Of a stretch of DNA of 64,000 nt, positions 34,431-43,868 are shown piece by piece; the stretch's first letter is position 1; each line of letters opens with the position of its first letter. Location: contig CANBNG010000013.1 of the NCBI GenBank assembly GCA_947370975.1, forward strand, positions 1 to 64,000, read 5' to 3'. A model generated the notes under the pieces. The model had not been told where the DNA came from. It worked only from the letters and a program-made list of their open reading frames with translations, and ran no database searches. A program made the position numbers and the translations under genes. The stretch is from Beijerinckiaceae bacterium. Lineage in GTDB: Bacteria > Pseudomonadota > Alphaproteobacteria > Rhizobiales > Beijerinckiaceae.

Positions 34431-35114
34431 ATGATCAAAGCCGCGCGCGCTGCCTTGCCTGAAATCTTCACGCCGCCCTTTCGCCGCGTGCTCATGAAAA
34501 TTCTGGCCCTGACGCTGGCGCTGCTCACCCTCGTCTGGATCGGGCTCGACCGCGTCATCATCTCGAGCATCGCCGTGCCCTACCCGTGGGTGGCGAGCCT
34601 TCTGTCCTTCCTGACCGGCGTCGGCCTTTTTCTCGGCCTCGCCTTTCTGGTCGCGCCGATCTCGACGCTGGTCGCGGGTTTCTTTCTCGATGAACTGGCA
34701 GAGCGCGTGGAAGCCGACACGACAGGCACGCCAGGGCGTGCGCTCCCAGCCGGCCGCGCCGTCTGGCTCGCGACAAAATTCACCCTTGTTTCGATTCTGG
34801 TGAATGTGGTCGCGCTGCTCGTATTCCTGCTTCCCGGGGTCAACATCGCCGTCTTCTTCGTGGCGAATGCCTATCTGCTGGGGCGGGAATATTTCGAGCT
34901 GGCGGCGCTGCGCTACAGATCGCTCGAGGAGACGCATGACATGCGTCGCCAGCATCGCTTCTATATTTTTTGCTGCGGCCTGCTCATCGCCTGTTTCGTG
35001 GTGGTGCCGATCGTCAATCTGCTGACCCCGCTTTTCGGGACAGCCTTCATGGTCCGCATCCACCAGAAATTGTCACGCGACGACGGCTTGCCCCTCGCTC
35101 AGGCAGGGCGCTGA
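34431..35114 (+). CDS. EI24/CysZ-like integral membrane protein
   Basis: 227 residues from ATG 34431; an earlier in-frame ATG at 34389 overlaps the LOG gene. Four or more membrane helices, with GLFLGLAFLVAPISTLVAGFF followed by the LDELAERVEAD amphipathic segment and the late VFFVANAYLLGREYFELAALR, match the EI24 family to which the sulphate permease CysZ belongs. Transport activity here is inferred only from family. It overlaps the convergent NDUFA9-like gene by 16 bases. Confidence 0.85.
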   Translation: MIKAARAALPEIFTPPFRRVLMKILALTLALLTLVWIGLDRVIISSIAVPYPWVASLLSFLTGVGLFLGLAFLVAPISTLVAGFFLDELAERVEADTTGTPGRALPAGRAVWLATKFTLVSILVNVVALLVFLLPGVNIAVFFVANAYLLGREYFELAALRYRSLEETHDMRRQHRFYIFCCGLLIACFVVVPIVNLLTPLFGTAFMVRIHQKLSRDDGLPLAQAGR

Positions 35115-36106
35115 CGTTCGAACTGGCCGGACTTGCGGAAGCGGTAGAGATAGGAGGGCACGATAGCCCCGATCGATTCCGCCTCGATGCCCAGACCGCC
35201 CAGAGTGCGGCCTTCGTTGAGCGCCTCCTGCGACACCACATTGTCACGCTGCAACAGGCGCACCTGATCGCGCGTCGTCAGCAGCATTTTCGGGAACAGG
35301 CCCAGCGAGGCCTTGGCGGCGACCTCTGTGCCGAGCGCCATGTAGTGGGCCGCGCTGAAAGGAATGGGCGCCAGCAGCCGCTTGCGGCCGATTGTGGCGC
35401 AAGTGAATTCCATCAGCTCGCGGAAGCTCTTCACCTCCGGGCCACCCAGCTCGTAAACCATGCCCGGCTTGATCTGGCCCGAGAGCGCGCGCACGAAGAC
35501 CTGCGCGACATCGCCGACATAGATCGGCTGAAAACGTGTCTCCCCGCCACCGATCAGCGGCAGGACGGGCGACATGCGCGCGAGCGCGGCGAAGCGGTTG
35601 AAGAAATCATCCTCCGGCCCAAAGATGATGGAGGGGCGCAGCACGATGGCGTCGGGGAAAAATTCAAAGGCTGCCGCTTCGCCCGCGGCCTTGGTGCGGG
35701 CATAGGCCGAATCCGACTGCGGATCGGCGCCCAGCGCCGACATCTGCACGAAGGTCTTGACGCCCGCCTCCTTGGCCGCCCGCGCCACCGCGCGCGCGCC
35801 AAAACCCTGCACGGCATCGAAGCTCTGGCGGCCGGTCTCGGTCAGAATGCCGACGAGATTGATAACCGCATCGGCCCCGCGCACCGCAGCCGCGACCGAT
35901 GCGGGGTAGCGCAAATTGGCCTGCACGGCATGGATTTGGCCAACACGGCCCGAGGGCTGGAGATGGCCTGCGAGATCGGGGCGGCGGCAGGCGACGCGGA
36001 TCCGCCAGCCCTGCTTGGCCAGCGCACGCACGACATGGCGTCCGACAAAGCCCGTGCCGCCGAAAACCGTGACCAACCGGCCCGTCTTGTCGCCTGTCTC
36101 AAGCAT
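35099..36106 (-). CDS. NAD(P)-binding oxidoreductase of the complex I NDUFA9 family
   Basis: 335 residues. N-terminal VTVFGGTGFVGRHVVRALAK is the NAD(P)-binding loop; DAVINLVGILTETGRQSFDAVQ and QMSALGADPQSDSAYARTKAAGE are typical of the atypical short-chain dehydrogenases related to mitochondrial complex I subunit NDUFA9. The catalytic Y-x-x-x-K is present as YARTK. In alphaproteobacteria the gene usually stands alone; its role is thought to be in complex I or ubiquinone-related membranes. Convergent overlap of 16 bases with the EI24-like gene. Confidence 0.88.
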   Translation of the reverse strand: MLETGDKTGRLVTVFGGTGFVGRHVVRALAKQGWRIRVACRRPDLAGHLQPSGRVGQIHAVQANLRYPASVAAAVRGADAVINLVGILTETGRQSFDAVQGFGARAVARAAKEAGVKTFVQMSALGADPQSDSAYARTKAAGEAAAFEFFPDAIVLRPSIIFGPEDDFFNRFAALARMSPVLPLIGGGETRFQPIYVGDVAQVFVRALSGQIKPGMVYELGGPEVKSFRELMEFTCATIGRKRLLAPIPFSAAHYMALGTEVAAKASLGLFPKMLLTTRDQVRLLQRDNVVSQEALNEGRTLGGLGIEAESIGAIVPSYLYRFRKSGQFERQRPA

Positions 36107-36184
36107 GGAAAACTCCGCGTCGTCAGCCCAGCCTTATGCTGCCAGCTGATTAATGGACGCGGGGGCGTCTGTACAGAGGGCGCG

Positions 36185-36487
36185 CTATTTCCGGCGCACG
36201 CGAATCGGGATCGGAATGAGCTCGCGATGCCCGCCGCCGGGCCCATCATCCCTGTCATCGCGCAGGCCCATGATGGCGGTGCCGCAGACAGCGCTGCCGA
36301 AGGTGATGGCAAAGCCGCCAAACAGCAGGAAAAGCGCAGGCAGCGGCCTGTCGCTCTTGGCCAGCAGCGAGCCAAGGCCGGCGACGTCCCAATAGACAAG
36401 GAAAGCCGCGAACAAAATTCCCAGCACCGCGCCCGCAAGCGCGTTCCACGCCAGCAGGCGGATCATGTTTTGCTCGGAACGCGGCAT
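36185..36487 (-). CDS. Small two-helix membrane protein, hypothetical
   Basis: 100 residues from ATG 36487 with GAGGGG upstream. Two hydrophobic helices (AWNALAGAVLGILFAAFLVYWD and ALFLLFGGFAITFGSAVCGTAI) and a basic tail that ends IPIPIRVRRK. No family name. It is upstream of the NDUFA9-like gene on the same strand, 78 bases apart, so possibly co-transcribed. Confidence 0.65.
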   Translation of the reverse strand: MPRSEQNMIRLLAWNALAGAVLGILFAAFLVYWDVAGLGSLLAKSDRPLPALFLLFGGFAITFGSAVCGTAIMGLRDDRDDGPGGGHRELIPIPIRVRRK

Positions 36488-36709
36488 GGCAGGCACCCCT
36501 CGTTTGAACGGATAAGCGCCAAACGCAGAGGGCAGCCTATCTGTTGCAGCGATCTCCGCAAGGGCATTTGGCCCCGACAGCATCGCTTGCTGACTTCAAT
36601 ATAGAACGGCTGTTTCAGGTTTTCATGGGGCAGATGAAAGAAATAAGTCACACCCGATCACTCCGGCGCGATTGACAAGCAGCGCCTCCGCCCCGTAGAA
36701 CCCGCCCGT

Positions 36710-36796
<87 letters not shown>

Positions 36797-36860
36797 TTAC
36801 CCCGAGACTGTACGTCGTTCGACGTATTGTCCTCAGCGGTAGACATGTCCCCCTCCCCGA

Positions 36861-39326
36861 TCAGTTTTGCTCCACAGGCTGGGGCAGGGCGTCGATAGCC
36901 TCAAGCAGTTTTTGAGCGTCCGCACCGCGCCGTGAGGCCTCGGCTGTGGCCGCCAATTGCGCGAGTGCCGGCATGTCGAATGTGGCGAACAATCCGCGCA
37001 GCTTGTGAGCGATTCGGGAAAGACCGGCCTCGTCCACAGACAGGCAGGCAGCAAGCTCGTCTCGTCCGGCCTGAACCTCGGACAGGAAAAGCAGCCGCAA
37101 TGACGGATCCCCGAGAAAGACATCCTCAGCCCTTGGATCCTTGCGCGTCGTGCTGGACGCCCCGCCCGCGCCCGCCAGGGCTGCAACGAGATTGGGGATC
37201 TGCACCGGCTTGGTCAGGCAAAGGTTCATGCCGGCTTCCAGCATCAAGGCGTGCTGCTCGGGCTCGACAAAGGCTGTGAGGCCGATGATCGGCATGTCGC
37301 CCAGCGGCTTTGGCATGCGACGGATCGCCCGTGTCGCCTCGATACCGTCCATTTCCGGCATCTGCACATCCATGAGGATCGCGTCGAAATTCCATTTTCT
37401 TATCGCGTCCAGCGCTTCCAGCCCGTTTGCGGCGAGGTGCACGCTATGCCCCTGCCGCCGCAGCAAGGCTTCAATCACCATCCGGTTGGCCGCGACATCT
37501 TCAGCAACCAGGATATGAAGCGAGGCCGATGTCTGGGGCGCTTCGCGCGTCTCTGCCTGGACTTGAAGGGACGCCGCCTGCATGGGCAGTTTGACTGTGA
37601 AAGTCGACCCGACGCCGCACACGCTGCGCAACGAGATCGTGCCGCCAAGGGCTGCTGTGAGCTGGCGCACGATGGTCAGCCCGAGGCCTGTGCCCTCGAC
37701 GCCGGATTTGACGGCCTGTCCTCGCTCGAAGGGGCGGAAGATCGCCTCCTCTTCGCTCGGCGCAATCCCGCAGCCGGTATCGGAGACCGCCACGACGAGC
37801 AAACCGGGCCCGGGCTCGTAGTCCACACGCAGCACGACTGACCCTTTCTCCGTGAACTTGATGGCATTGCCGACAAGATTGAGAATGATCTGGGTCAGGA
37901 TGCCGAAGTCGCCCAGAAGGATCTTTGGCGTCTCGCTCCTGACCGTCATCTGCACCGCGAGGCCCTCGGCCCCTGGCAGCGACCGCGCGATATCCATGAT
38001 CGTGTTGAGCACGGAGAGAAGTTCAAACGGCGCGACCTCGACGCGCGGCTTGCCGGCCTCAAACCGGGCAAAGTCGAGAATATTGTTCACCAGAAACAGA
38101 AGATGCCTGGACGAGCGATGGACGAGACTCGCAAACTTGCCAACCTCGGTCGGCAGATCATGCGCGGCTATGAGTTCCGCGCTTCCCGCAATCGCATTCA
38201 GCGGCGTGCGGATTTCGTGGCTCATCGCCGACAGGAATCGCGTCTTCGCACCAGCATGGGCCACAGCCTCCGCGCGCGCGGCCTCCATCTCGACGAAGAG
38301 TTTGTAGACGCCGAAGGTCAAGAGCAGAACGAACAACGAAATGGCGCCGCCGCCAACGCCCGCAACAAGGGCGTTCTGTTTCCATTGGGCAAGATAGGCG
38401 CTGCCACTGATCCCGACGACGGCGACCATCGAAATCTCGGGAATTCGGCGCATGGCGATCAATCGAGTCAGCCTCTCGTCCAATTGGCCAGCGGTGGGAT
38501 CGGACGTGACGAAAACGGCGCGATCCTTTTGCTTGAGCGCGGCGTCAAATTCACGAATGGGGGTTTTCTTGCCCATTTCGCCAGCACTGTTTGCCGAACC
38601 GGCCAGCTGTAGGCCGTTTTGCGTCAAAAGATTCACGCAATAGCCATCGTTGATCGGCAGGTGGCTGTAAAAGTCGCCAAAGTGCCGGCCTTTGATGCCA
38701 ACGCCCACAGCGCCCAAAAACATACCAGACTTGCTGAAGACCTTGCGTCCGACAGCGATGATCCATTGCCCCGATGGCGCAATCACAGGATGGAACGCAT
38801 TGGAAAAAATCTTGTCGACATTCTTGTCGTCCAGCAATTCGTCTTTCAGCGCATCCCACTGGGAGAAGGGATAAGGGGGAACGAATTTCAAGGAATTGTT
38901 CGCCACCATTCCATCGCCGTCGATCAACGCCAAAAGGGCTATATGCGGCGCGCCTTTTATGCGACTTGCAAGGCTTTCGTGAACCTCCTGCGTTGCAAGC
39001 CTGCGTCTGAATTCCTCGACGCTCGATATATCCAGCGCGTTGATTGTCTCGACAACAGCGAGAAGGATTTCGTCGCTGGATTCCACGCTCTGCTTGGCGT
39101 GGGCGGCGATCATTTCGGACAGTCCGGCAACCCGGTGGCTCCACTCTTCCGTCGCAGCGCGGTAGCTCGACCAGATCACGCTGACAGTGGCAACAGCGAG
39201 CACGATGGAGAGCAGCGTTCCCAGAAGCAGGATGGCTGCGCCCTTTTTGAGGGAACAAAGATCCAGAACGGCAAGAAAGCGGTTCAAGAAGCCGCCGTTT
39301 GCATACCCTCGCCATATCCGGCGCAT
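36861..39326 (-). CDS. Hybrid sensor histidine kinase with receiver and Hpt domains
   Basis: 821 residues. Membrane segments at about 29-51 and 318-343 enclose an extracytoplasmic sensor of about 265 residues (dCache/PDC type, with APSGQWIIAVGRKV near 183-196). HisKA follows directly, with H370 in AMSHEIRTPLNAIAGS; the ATPase domain has NLVGNAIKFTEKG (483-495) and EGTGLGLTIV (544-553). A receiver (604-715) has D653 in DAILMDVQMPEMDG and K706. A C-terminal Hpt domain has H774 in RIAHKLRGLFATFD. So the full phosphorelay up to Hpt is in one chain; the final response regulator is elsewhere. Divergent from the repeat-containing protein gene 174 bases away. Confidence 0.92.
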   Translation of the reverse strand: MRRIWRGYANGGFLNRFLAVLDLCSLKKGAAILLLGTLLSIVLAVATVSVIWSSYRAATEEWSHRVAGLSEMIAAHAKQSVESSDEILLAVVETINALDISSVEEFRRRLATQEVHESLASRIKGAPHIALLALIDGDGMVANNSLKFVPPYPFSQWDALKDELLDDKNVDKIFSNAFHPVIAPSGQWIIAVGRKVFSKSGMFLGAVGVGIKGRHFGDFYSHLPINDGYCVNLLTQNGLQLAGSANSAGEMGKKTPIREFDAALKQKDRAVFVTSDPTAGQLDERLTRLIAMRRIPEISMVAVVGISGSAYLAQWKQNALVAGVGGGAISLFVLLLTFGVYKLFVEMEAARAEAVAHAGAKTRFLSAMSHEIRTPLNAIAGSAELIAAHDLPTEVGKFASLVHRSSRHLLFLVNNILDFARFEAGKPRVEVAPFELLSVLNTIMDIARSLPGAEGLAVQMTVRSETPKILLGDFGILTQIILNLVGNAIKFTEKGSVVLRVDYEPGPGLLVVAVSDTGCGIAPSEEEAIFRPFERGQAVKSGVEGTGLGLTIVRQLTAALGGTISLRSVCGVGSTFTVKLPMQAASLQVQAETREAPQTSASLHILVAEDVAANRMVIEALLRRQGHSVHLAANGLEALDAIRKWNFDAILMDVQMPEMDGIEATRAIRRMPKPLGDMPIIGLTAFVEPEQHALMLEAGMNLCLTKPVQIPNLVAALAGAGGASSTTRKDPRAEDVFLGDPSLRLLFLSEVQAGRDELAACLSVDEAGLSRIAHKLRGLFATFDMPALAQLAATAEASRRGADAQKLLEAIDALPQPVEQN

Positions 39327-39500
39327 CGTCGTGCTCCTTCATTCTTTCGCCTGAAGGGTTTAGCGCAAAGATTCAGCTCGTTATGGGCCATCAAGACAGG
39401 CAACGGGTATGTAAAATTGGTACAATCCAAGGCTGCAGGTCAGGCTTGGCGGCTGGCACACGGATTGCTAGGCGATAGGGTTGCTGTTGGAGTGAACCCC

Positions 39501-41381
39501 TTGTCCATTACCGTTCTCAACCCCGCGACCGGACGTTATGTGACCAGTGGCGTCACTACGCCCGCGTCACCCCCCACTCCTGCGCTCAAGACGCAATCGG
39601 GGACGCAGGTCACGCTGGGCCAGGCGACCAGCTCGTCGGTGAAAGTCTCCATCTCGACACAGGGCCAGGCGGCGGCCTTTGGCGGCGTCCCGACCAGCAT
39701 GGACACGCTGCGGGCCAAGCTCGATTCCTACGTGAAGATAAGCGACCCGACCAAGAGCCTGAGCTTTCAGGCCTACTCGCAATTGTCCGCAACCGATCAG
39801 GCCGCCTACCAGATTGTCGACTTCGATCCCGCAACCCTGCCGCCCACCACGCTGACGATCAGCGCGAGCCTGTCCGAGCTTGTCACGCCGCCGATGTCAG
39901 CCACCGGCCAAAGCCGCCTGCAGGCACTGGCTGCGAGCGGGGCCGGGCATAAGCTGATGTCCGTCCGCACTGCAACGGGGGCAACGGCCAGCATCGATGC
40001 TGCGGCGGCTGCCGGACTGTCCGCCAATATTCTCAACCTGTTTGCCGGCAACCTGTCGCTGAACCTTTCCTCCGACCTGTCCTCGCTCGACAGCCAGACG
40101 AGCGCCAAGCTCAAGGCGCTCGGCCAGGCCAACAAGATCACCACCCTGACGGTCGAGGGGGCGAGCCCCAATGTCACGCTGAAGGCCGCCGATGTGGCAG
40201 CGCTTGGTCCCAATCTCTGGGCGCGCTATGGCGGCGACGTGACCGTGACCGATACAACCGCCAATATTGCCGAGCCGACGGCCTGGGAAAGCATCCGGGT
40301 CTTGAACAATTACCGCAATCTGCCGGTCAATATGATCACCGGACTTGCCGACGGCTCGGGCCTGAACACCGACCCGCCGCAGAAGGACATGACGCTCTCC
40401 TACGATCAGCTGGTCTCGGGCTACAGCCTGCTCAAGAACATCACCACGCAGCCGCGTCAGGTCTCCTTTGGCCCGGCCACCCGCGATCCCGTGAGCCCGA
40501 CCGCGCTCAACCAGAAGCAGTCGCTGCTCGTCTACGGACAATTGCAAAACCGCGATGAATTCAAATTGTCGCTGGTTGCTCCGGGCCAGACCACGCCGAC
40601 GCAGCTCACAATTGGCCCGCTCGACATTCAACCCGGCGACACAGCTGTCGACCGCGTTCGCGCGCTGCGCAACGCCATCGCCGCGGCCATTTCGATCTCA
40701 CCGGCTTTCGCCGGGCAGAACGCCCCCACGATTGGCGTGAAGGCCACCGGCAACCAGCTGCAATTCACCTATGCGGGCGCAGCGCCCGGTGCAGCCGATC
40801 TCGTCAGCCTTACCCAGACGGTGCGCGGCGCCGACAGCGGCATGGCGAACACGATCGATGTGACCGGCGTCCCCCCCGATGCGGTCAAGACGCTCAAGCA
40901 ATATCCCGAGGTCAGTTCGGTGAGCCTTCTGTGCTCGTCCGACCAGATGAATTATTTCAGCAGTTCGCTGAACCCGCTGGCTGCCGGCGGCTTCATCAAG
41001 AAAGTCAATCTGACGAATATTGGAACGGTCCGCCTCACCGCCGCACAGGCTGGAAATTGCGTGCCGCTGCTTGAAAAGCTCAACGGATCGCAGATCGTCA
41101 TTTCGGATGCGCCCGCCGCGGCATCGTCCTACGCCCGCCTGACGCCCGCCGCGATGAGCAAACTCGCGGTGAGCGCCGACATCAAGGGCACGTTCAACGA
41201 CATCATGAAATCACTCGACTCGCTGGGCGCACTCGCGGCCACCGGCAAGCTGCACAGCCTGGCCATCACCGATAAAAAGGGCGGTCAGATAGAACTCAGT
41301 GCAACGCAGGCGGAAAAATTGTCGGCCTTCATCCGCAAATATTTTCCGGCCTCATTCACCATCAAGATCCGCGTGCCCTGA
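39501..41381 (+). CDS. Large Ala/Thr/Ser-rich repeat-containing protein, probably extracellular or surface
   Basis: 626 residues from TTG 39501 (GGAG 8 bases before); GTG 39492 is an alternative, and the frame is open for a further 290 codons upstream, where it only mirrors the kinase gene. No signal peptide, no membrane helix, almost no Cys. Three segments of about 45 residues share a pattern of hydrophobic-x-x-L-x-V, then L-x-A-x-Q/D, a Leu-rich run and V-x-D-T/A-x-A: at 40131-40272 (ends VTVTDTTANIA), 40987-41130 (QIVISDAPAAAS) and 41248-41381. Similar VSDTAANI-type repeats occur in large secreted proteins of alphaproteobacteria. The absence of a signal peptide would fit type I secretion, but no RTX nonapeptides or transporter genes are seen. 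Function unknown. Confidence 0.7.
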   Translation: MSITVLNPATGRYVTSGVTTPASPPTPALKTQSGTQVTLGQATSSSVKVSISTQGQAAAFGGVPTSMDTLRAKLDSYVKISDPTKSLSFQAYSQLSATDQAAYQIVDFDPATLPPTTLTISASLSELVTPPMSATGQSRLQALAASGAGHKLMSVRTATGATASIDAAAAAGLSANILNLFAGNLSLNLSSDLSSLDSQTSAKLKALGQANKITTLTVEGASPNVTLKAADVAALGPNLWARYGGDVTVTDTTANIAEPTAWESIRVLNNYRNLPVNMITGLADGSGLNTDPPQKDMTLSYDQLVSGYSLLKNITTQPRQVSFGPATRDPVSPTALNQKQSLLVYGQLQNRDEFKLSLVAPGQTTPTQLTIGPLDIQPGDTAVDRVRALRNAIAAAISISPAFAGQNAPTIGVKATGNQLQFTYAGAAPGAADLVSLTQTVRGADSGMANTIDVTGVPPDAVKTLKQYPEVSSVSLLCSSDQMNYFSSSLNPLAAGGFIKKVNLTNIGTVRLTAAQAGNCVPLLEKLNGSQIVISDAPAAASSYARLTPAAMSKLAVSADIKGTFNDIMKSLDSLGALAATGKLHSLAITDKKGGQIELSATQAEKLSAFIRKYFPASFTIKIRVP

Positions 41382-41390
41382 GCGCGCATA

Positions 41391-41434
41391 AAAAAGGGCC
41401 CATGCGCATCGGAAGATGTGCACATGGGCCCTTT
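41391..41434 (-). terminator. Rho-independent terminator, bidirectional, for the TctC-like gene and the repeat protein gene
   Basis: A 12-base stem AAAGGGCCCATG / CATGGGCCCTTT. On the minus strand it runs into TTTTTT, so it is strong for the leftward binding-protein gene; on the plus strand it lies just after the repeat protein stop. Confidence 0.9.
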
Positions 41435-41449
41435 GGTATGTGGTGGCGA

Positions 41450-42478
41450 TCAGCGCGAGAGAATTTCGCGCGCGCGCTTGGTGACGGCTTCAGGCGTCGC
41501 CAGCGTCTTGCGGACTTCCTCTGCCAGTTTCTCGGGGCCAAGCGGCTCGAGATCGAGATTGGCCTTCTTCATTTCCGCGATCATCTCGGGATCCTTGGTC
41601 ATTGCCATGAACCCGTCCTGCAGCGACTTCATGATCGGCGCAGGCACGGCGGGCGGAGCGATGAAGGCGCGGCCGATGGCGCCACCGCTGGCGTAAAGAC
41701 GCAGCAATTGGCGGTCACCCTCTGTGTCGCCCAATTCGCCAAGGGCCGGCACGTCGGGCAATTCGGCGCTGCGCTCGGGCACGTCCTGCAGGATGATCTT
41801 GACCTTCTTTTCAGCCAGCCATTGCTGCTTGCCGGTGCGCACCGCCGCCCATGATGTCGCCGTGCCCTCAACCTCGCCACGCTCCATCGCCAGCATGCCT
41901 TCGGCCGACGCCGGGAAGCCGGAGATGACCTTGAACTTGGTGCCGATGGTGGCGTTGAGCAGCTTGGGCACGATTTCAGAAATATTGCCGGCCCCGGCGG
42001 CTGCCACGGGCGTCTCATATTTCTTCGCGTCATCGACCGATTGCGTGCGCGCCGTATGCCACTGCAGGTGGATGTTGTTGGACGAGGCGATGCGGCCAAC
42101 CCAGTTGAATTTGGCGGCATCGAATTGCACGGCCGGATTGGCGGTGGCCTGCTCCAGCGCGAGCGTCTCGGTGACAATGCCGATGGCCGTGCCGTCCTTG
42201 GGCGCGATCTTGTAGATGTAATTGGCAGCCACCAGCGTGCCTGCTCCCGGCATATTGGTCGCGACCACCGTCGGCGCGCCCGGCAGATGCTTGCCGATAT
42301 AGCGCGCGACGACACGACCATAGAGATCGTAGCTGCCACCAGACGTATTGCCGATGTAAATGGTGACGGTCTTGCGCGCGAAGGAAACCTCCTGCGCCTG
42401 GGCGCTTACGCCCAAAGTGACGCAACCCGCGAAAATGGAGCCGGCCAGAAGCGCGCGGCGCATCGCATTTTTTGTCAT
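41450..42478 (-). CDS. Tripartite tricarboxylate transporter substrate-binding protein (TctC/Bug family)
   Basis: 342 residues from ATG 42478 (GGGAGGA upstream), signal peptide to about residue 26 (GVSAQAQ). Family motifs: VTIYIGNTSGGSYDLYGRVVA near the ligand-facing start, then NMPGAGTLVAANYIYKIAPKDGTAIGI and the FKVISGFPASAEGMLAMERGEVEG block. These proteins catch carboxylates in the periplasm for a TctAB membrane pair. No TctA/TctB gene is adjacent; the fused TctAB at 25605-27665 is the closest candidate partner. It follows a TPR-glycosyltransferase gene by 74 bases on the same strand. Confidence 0.9.
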   Translation of the reverse strand: MTKNAMRRALLAGSIFAGCVTLGVSAQAQEVSFARKTVTIYIGNTSGGSYDLYGRVVARYIGKHLPGAPTVVATNMPGAGTLVAANYIYKIAPKDGTAIGIVTETLALEQATANPAVQFDAAKFNWVGRIASSNNIHLQWHTARTQSVDDAKKYETPVAAAGAGNISEIVPKLLNATIGTKFKVISGFPASAEGMLAMERGEVEGTATSWAAVRTGKQQWLAEKKVKIILQDVPERSAELPDVPALGELGDTEGDRQLLRLYASGGAIGRAFIAPPAVPAPIMKSLQDGFMAMTKDPEMIAEMKKANLDLEPLGPEKLAEEVRKTLATPEAVTKRAREILSR

Positions 42479-42552
42479 GCTTATGTCCTCCCATATTTGG
42501 GCGGAAACTAGGGCAAGGCCAAGGCCCTGTCCATGCTCGCGGGAGAGCAATT

Positions 42553-43710
42553 TCACGCGCTGGACCTGGCCTTCGCCAACGGCTTGGCGCGCTCGGACAC
42601 GATGGCTGCCGCAATTCTTTCGACAACATCGGCCCAGGGCTCGCTATGGGCTTGGGTCTTGGCGCGCCGCCAGAGGCGTGTTTTGGGATACCAGATGTTG
42701 GTCTGCGCCAGATCGAGCCAGCGCCAGTCCGCCCAATCCTGCGCGAGCAGAAGTTCGACCGGGCAATGGAGCGCACCCGCCAGGTGACCAAGCGAAGTAT
42801 CGACGCAAACCAGCCGGTCGAGCAGCGTCAGTATGGCAGCCGAATCGACAAAGGCATCGGGGCCGGCGTCGAAATCGGGCCCCGGCCTGATAATCTTCTC
42901 GGCAAAGCCACATGCGGCAATTTCGTCCTCCGTGGCATCATATTGCAGGCAGACCAGGCGCACGCCGGGGATCGCGGCGAGCGGCGCAAGATCGGTGAGT
43001 TTGCCCGAACGCTCGGCATCGCCCTTGTGCTCGGGATTGCCCCGCCAGACTATGCCGATAAGCGGTCCGTCCTGTCCCCCTAACGTCTCGCGCCAGCGCG
43101 CGACGCGCTGGGGATCGGCCCGCAGATAGGGCTCGGGCGCGCCATAATCTGGCGTTTGCAACCCAAGCGCATGCGGCAGATCCATCATCGTGGTCCAGGC
43201 TTCGACCTGCGAGACAGCGCCGGGGATCTCGGAGGGCAGCAGCGCGGGCGAGGGATCGAGCGTCCGCAAAAGGCCAAACAGGCGCTGGGGCGCGACCACC
43301 TGCAAGTCGACGCCGGCCTGCACCAGCCTTGGCAGAAAGCGGCAGAATTGAATCGTGTCGCCCATGCCCTGCTCGGACATGACGAGCAGCTTGCGTGGCA
43401 GTGGTCCCTGCGTGTGACGCGCCAGCGGACGCGGCGAGCCGTCGCGATTGCGCGCTGTCACCTTGGGCGGGCCGGCCATCAGGCTGAAGCGCACGTCGAA
43501 GGCCGGCCAGGCCTCGTCCCATTCCTGAAGACAGAACAAAGCGCGGGCAAGCTTGGCGCGCGCATCGACATAGGTGGGAATATGGGAGAGCACGAGCCGA
43601 TAAAGAGCAGCGGCAGCGCCATGATCGCCAAGGGTCTGTTGCCGGTCGGCAAGCGTGATGGCCGCAGCAAGATCGGTCGCGCGGAGCGCGGGCTTTGGGT
43701 TTGAAGACAT
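42553..43710 (-). CDS. TPR-containing glycosyltransferase-like protein (GT9 fold)
   Basis: 385 residues. The first 80 are TPR-like helices (GDHGAAAALYRLVLSHIPTY), then a GT-B type domain with LLVMSEQGMGDTIQFCRFLP (nucleotide-side loop), PLIGIVWRGNPEHKGDAERSG and VDSAAILTLLDRLVCVDTSLGHLAGALHCPV, the latter matching the donor-binding end of the heptosyltransferase (GT9) superfamily. Such TPR-GT proteins are common in Hyphomicrobiales; acceptor and sugar are unknown. It may cooperate with other surface glycosylation genes such as those at the left edge, but that is speculation. Confidence 0.8.
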   Translation of the reverse strand: MSSNPKPALRATDLAAAITLADRQQTLGDHGAAAALYRLVLSHIPTYVDARAKLARALFCLQEWDEAWPAFDVRFSLMAGPPKVTARNRDGSPRPLARHTQGPLPRKLLVMSEQGMGDTIQFCRFLPRLVQAGVDLQVVAPQRLFGLLRTLDPSPALLPSEIPGAVSQVEAWTTMMDLPHALGLQTPDYGAPEPYLRADPQRVARWRETLGGQDGPLIGIVWRGNPEHKGDAERSGKLTDLAPLAAIPGVRLVCLQYDATEDEIAACGFAEKIIRPGPDFDAGPDAFVDSAAILTLLDRLVCVDTSLGHLAGALHCPVELLLAQDWADWRWLDLAQTNIWYPKTRLWRRAKTQAHSEPWADVVERIAAAIVSERAKPLAKARSSA

Positions 43711-43868
43711 GAAAATGGGCCGATGAAATAAACAAATGGTATCAAAACGAATCGTGGCGTCAGCATGGCAGTTTTCAAGGCCTCAGGCGAGGCTCTGTCT
43801 GTGCGCCTGTGACCACTTGGCGCTTGCAGCGTTTGCGAGGTGGATGTGACCCAGCGGAGCCCCGCGCC

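Noticed and set aside
38619..39500. Upstream extension of the repeat-protein frame
   Set aside because: It lies over the coding region of the divergent histidine kinase; the ribosome site near 39489 and change of composition support a start near 39501.
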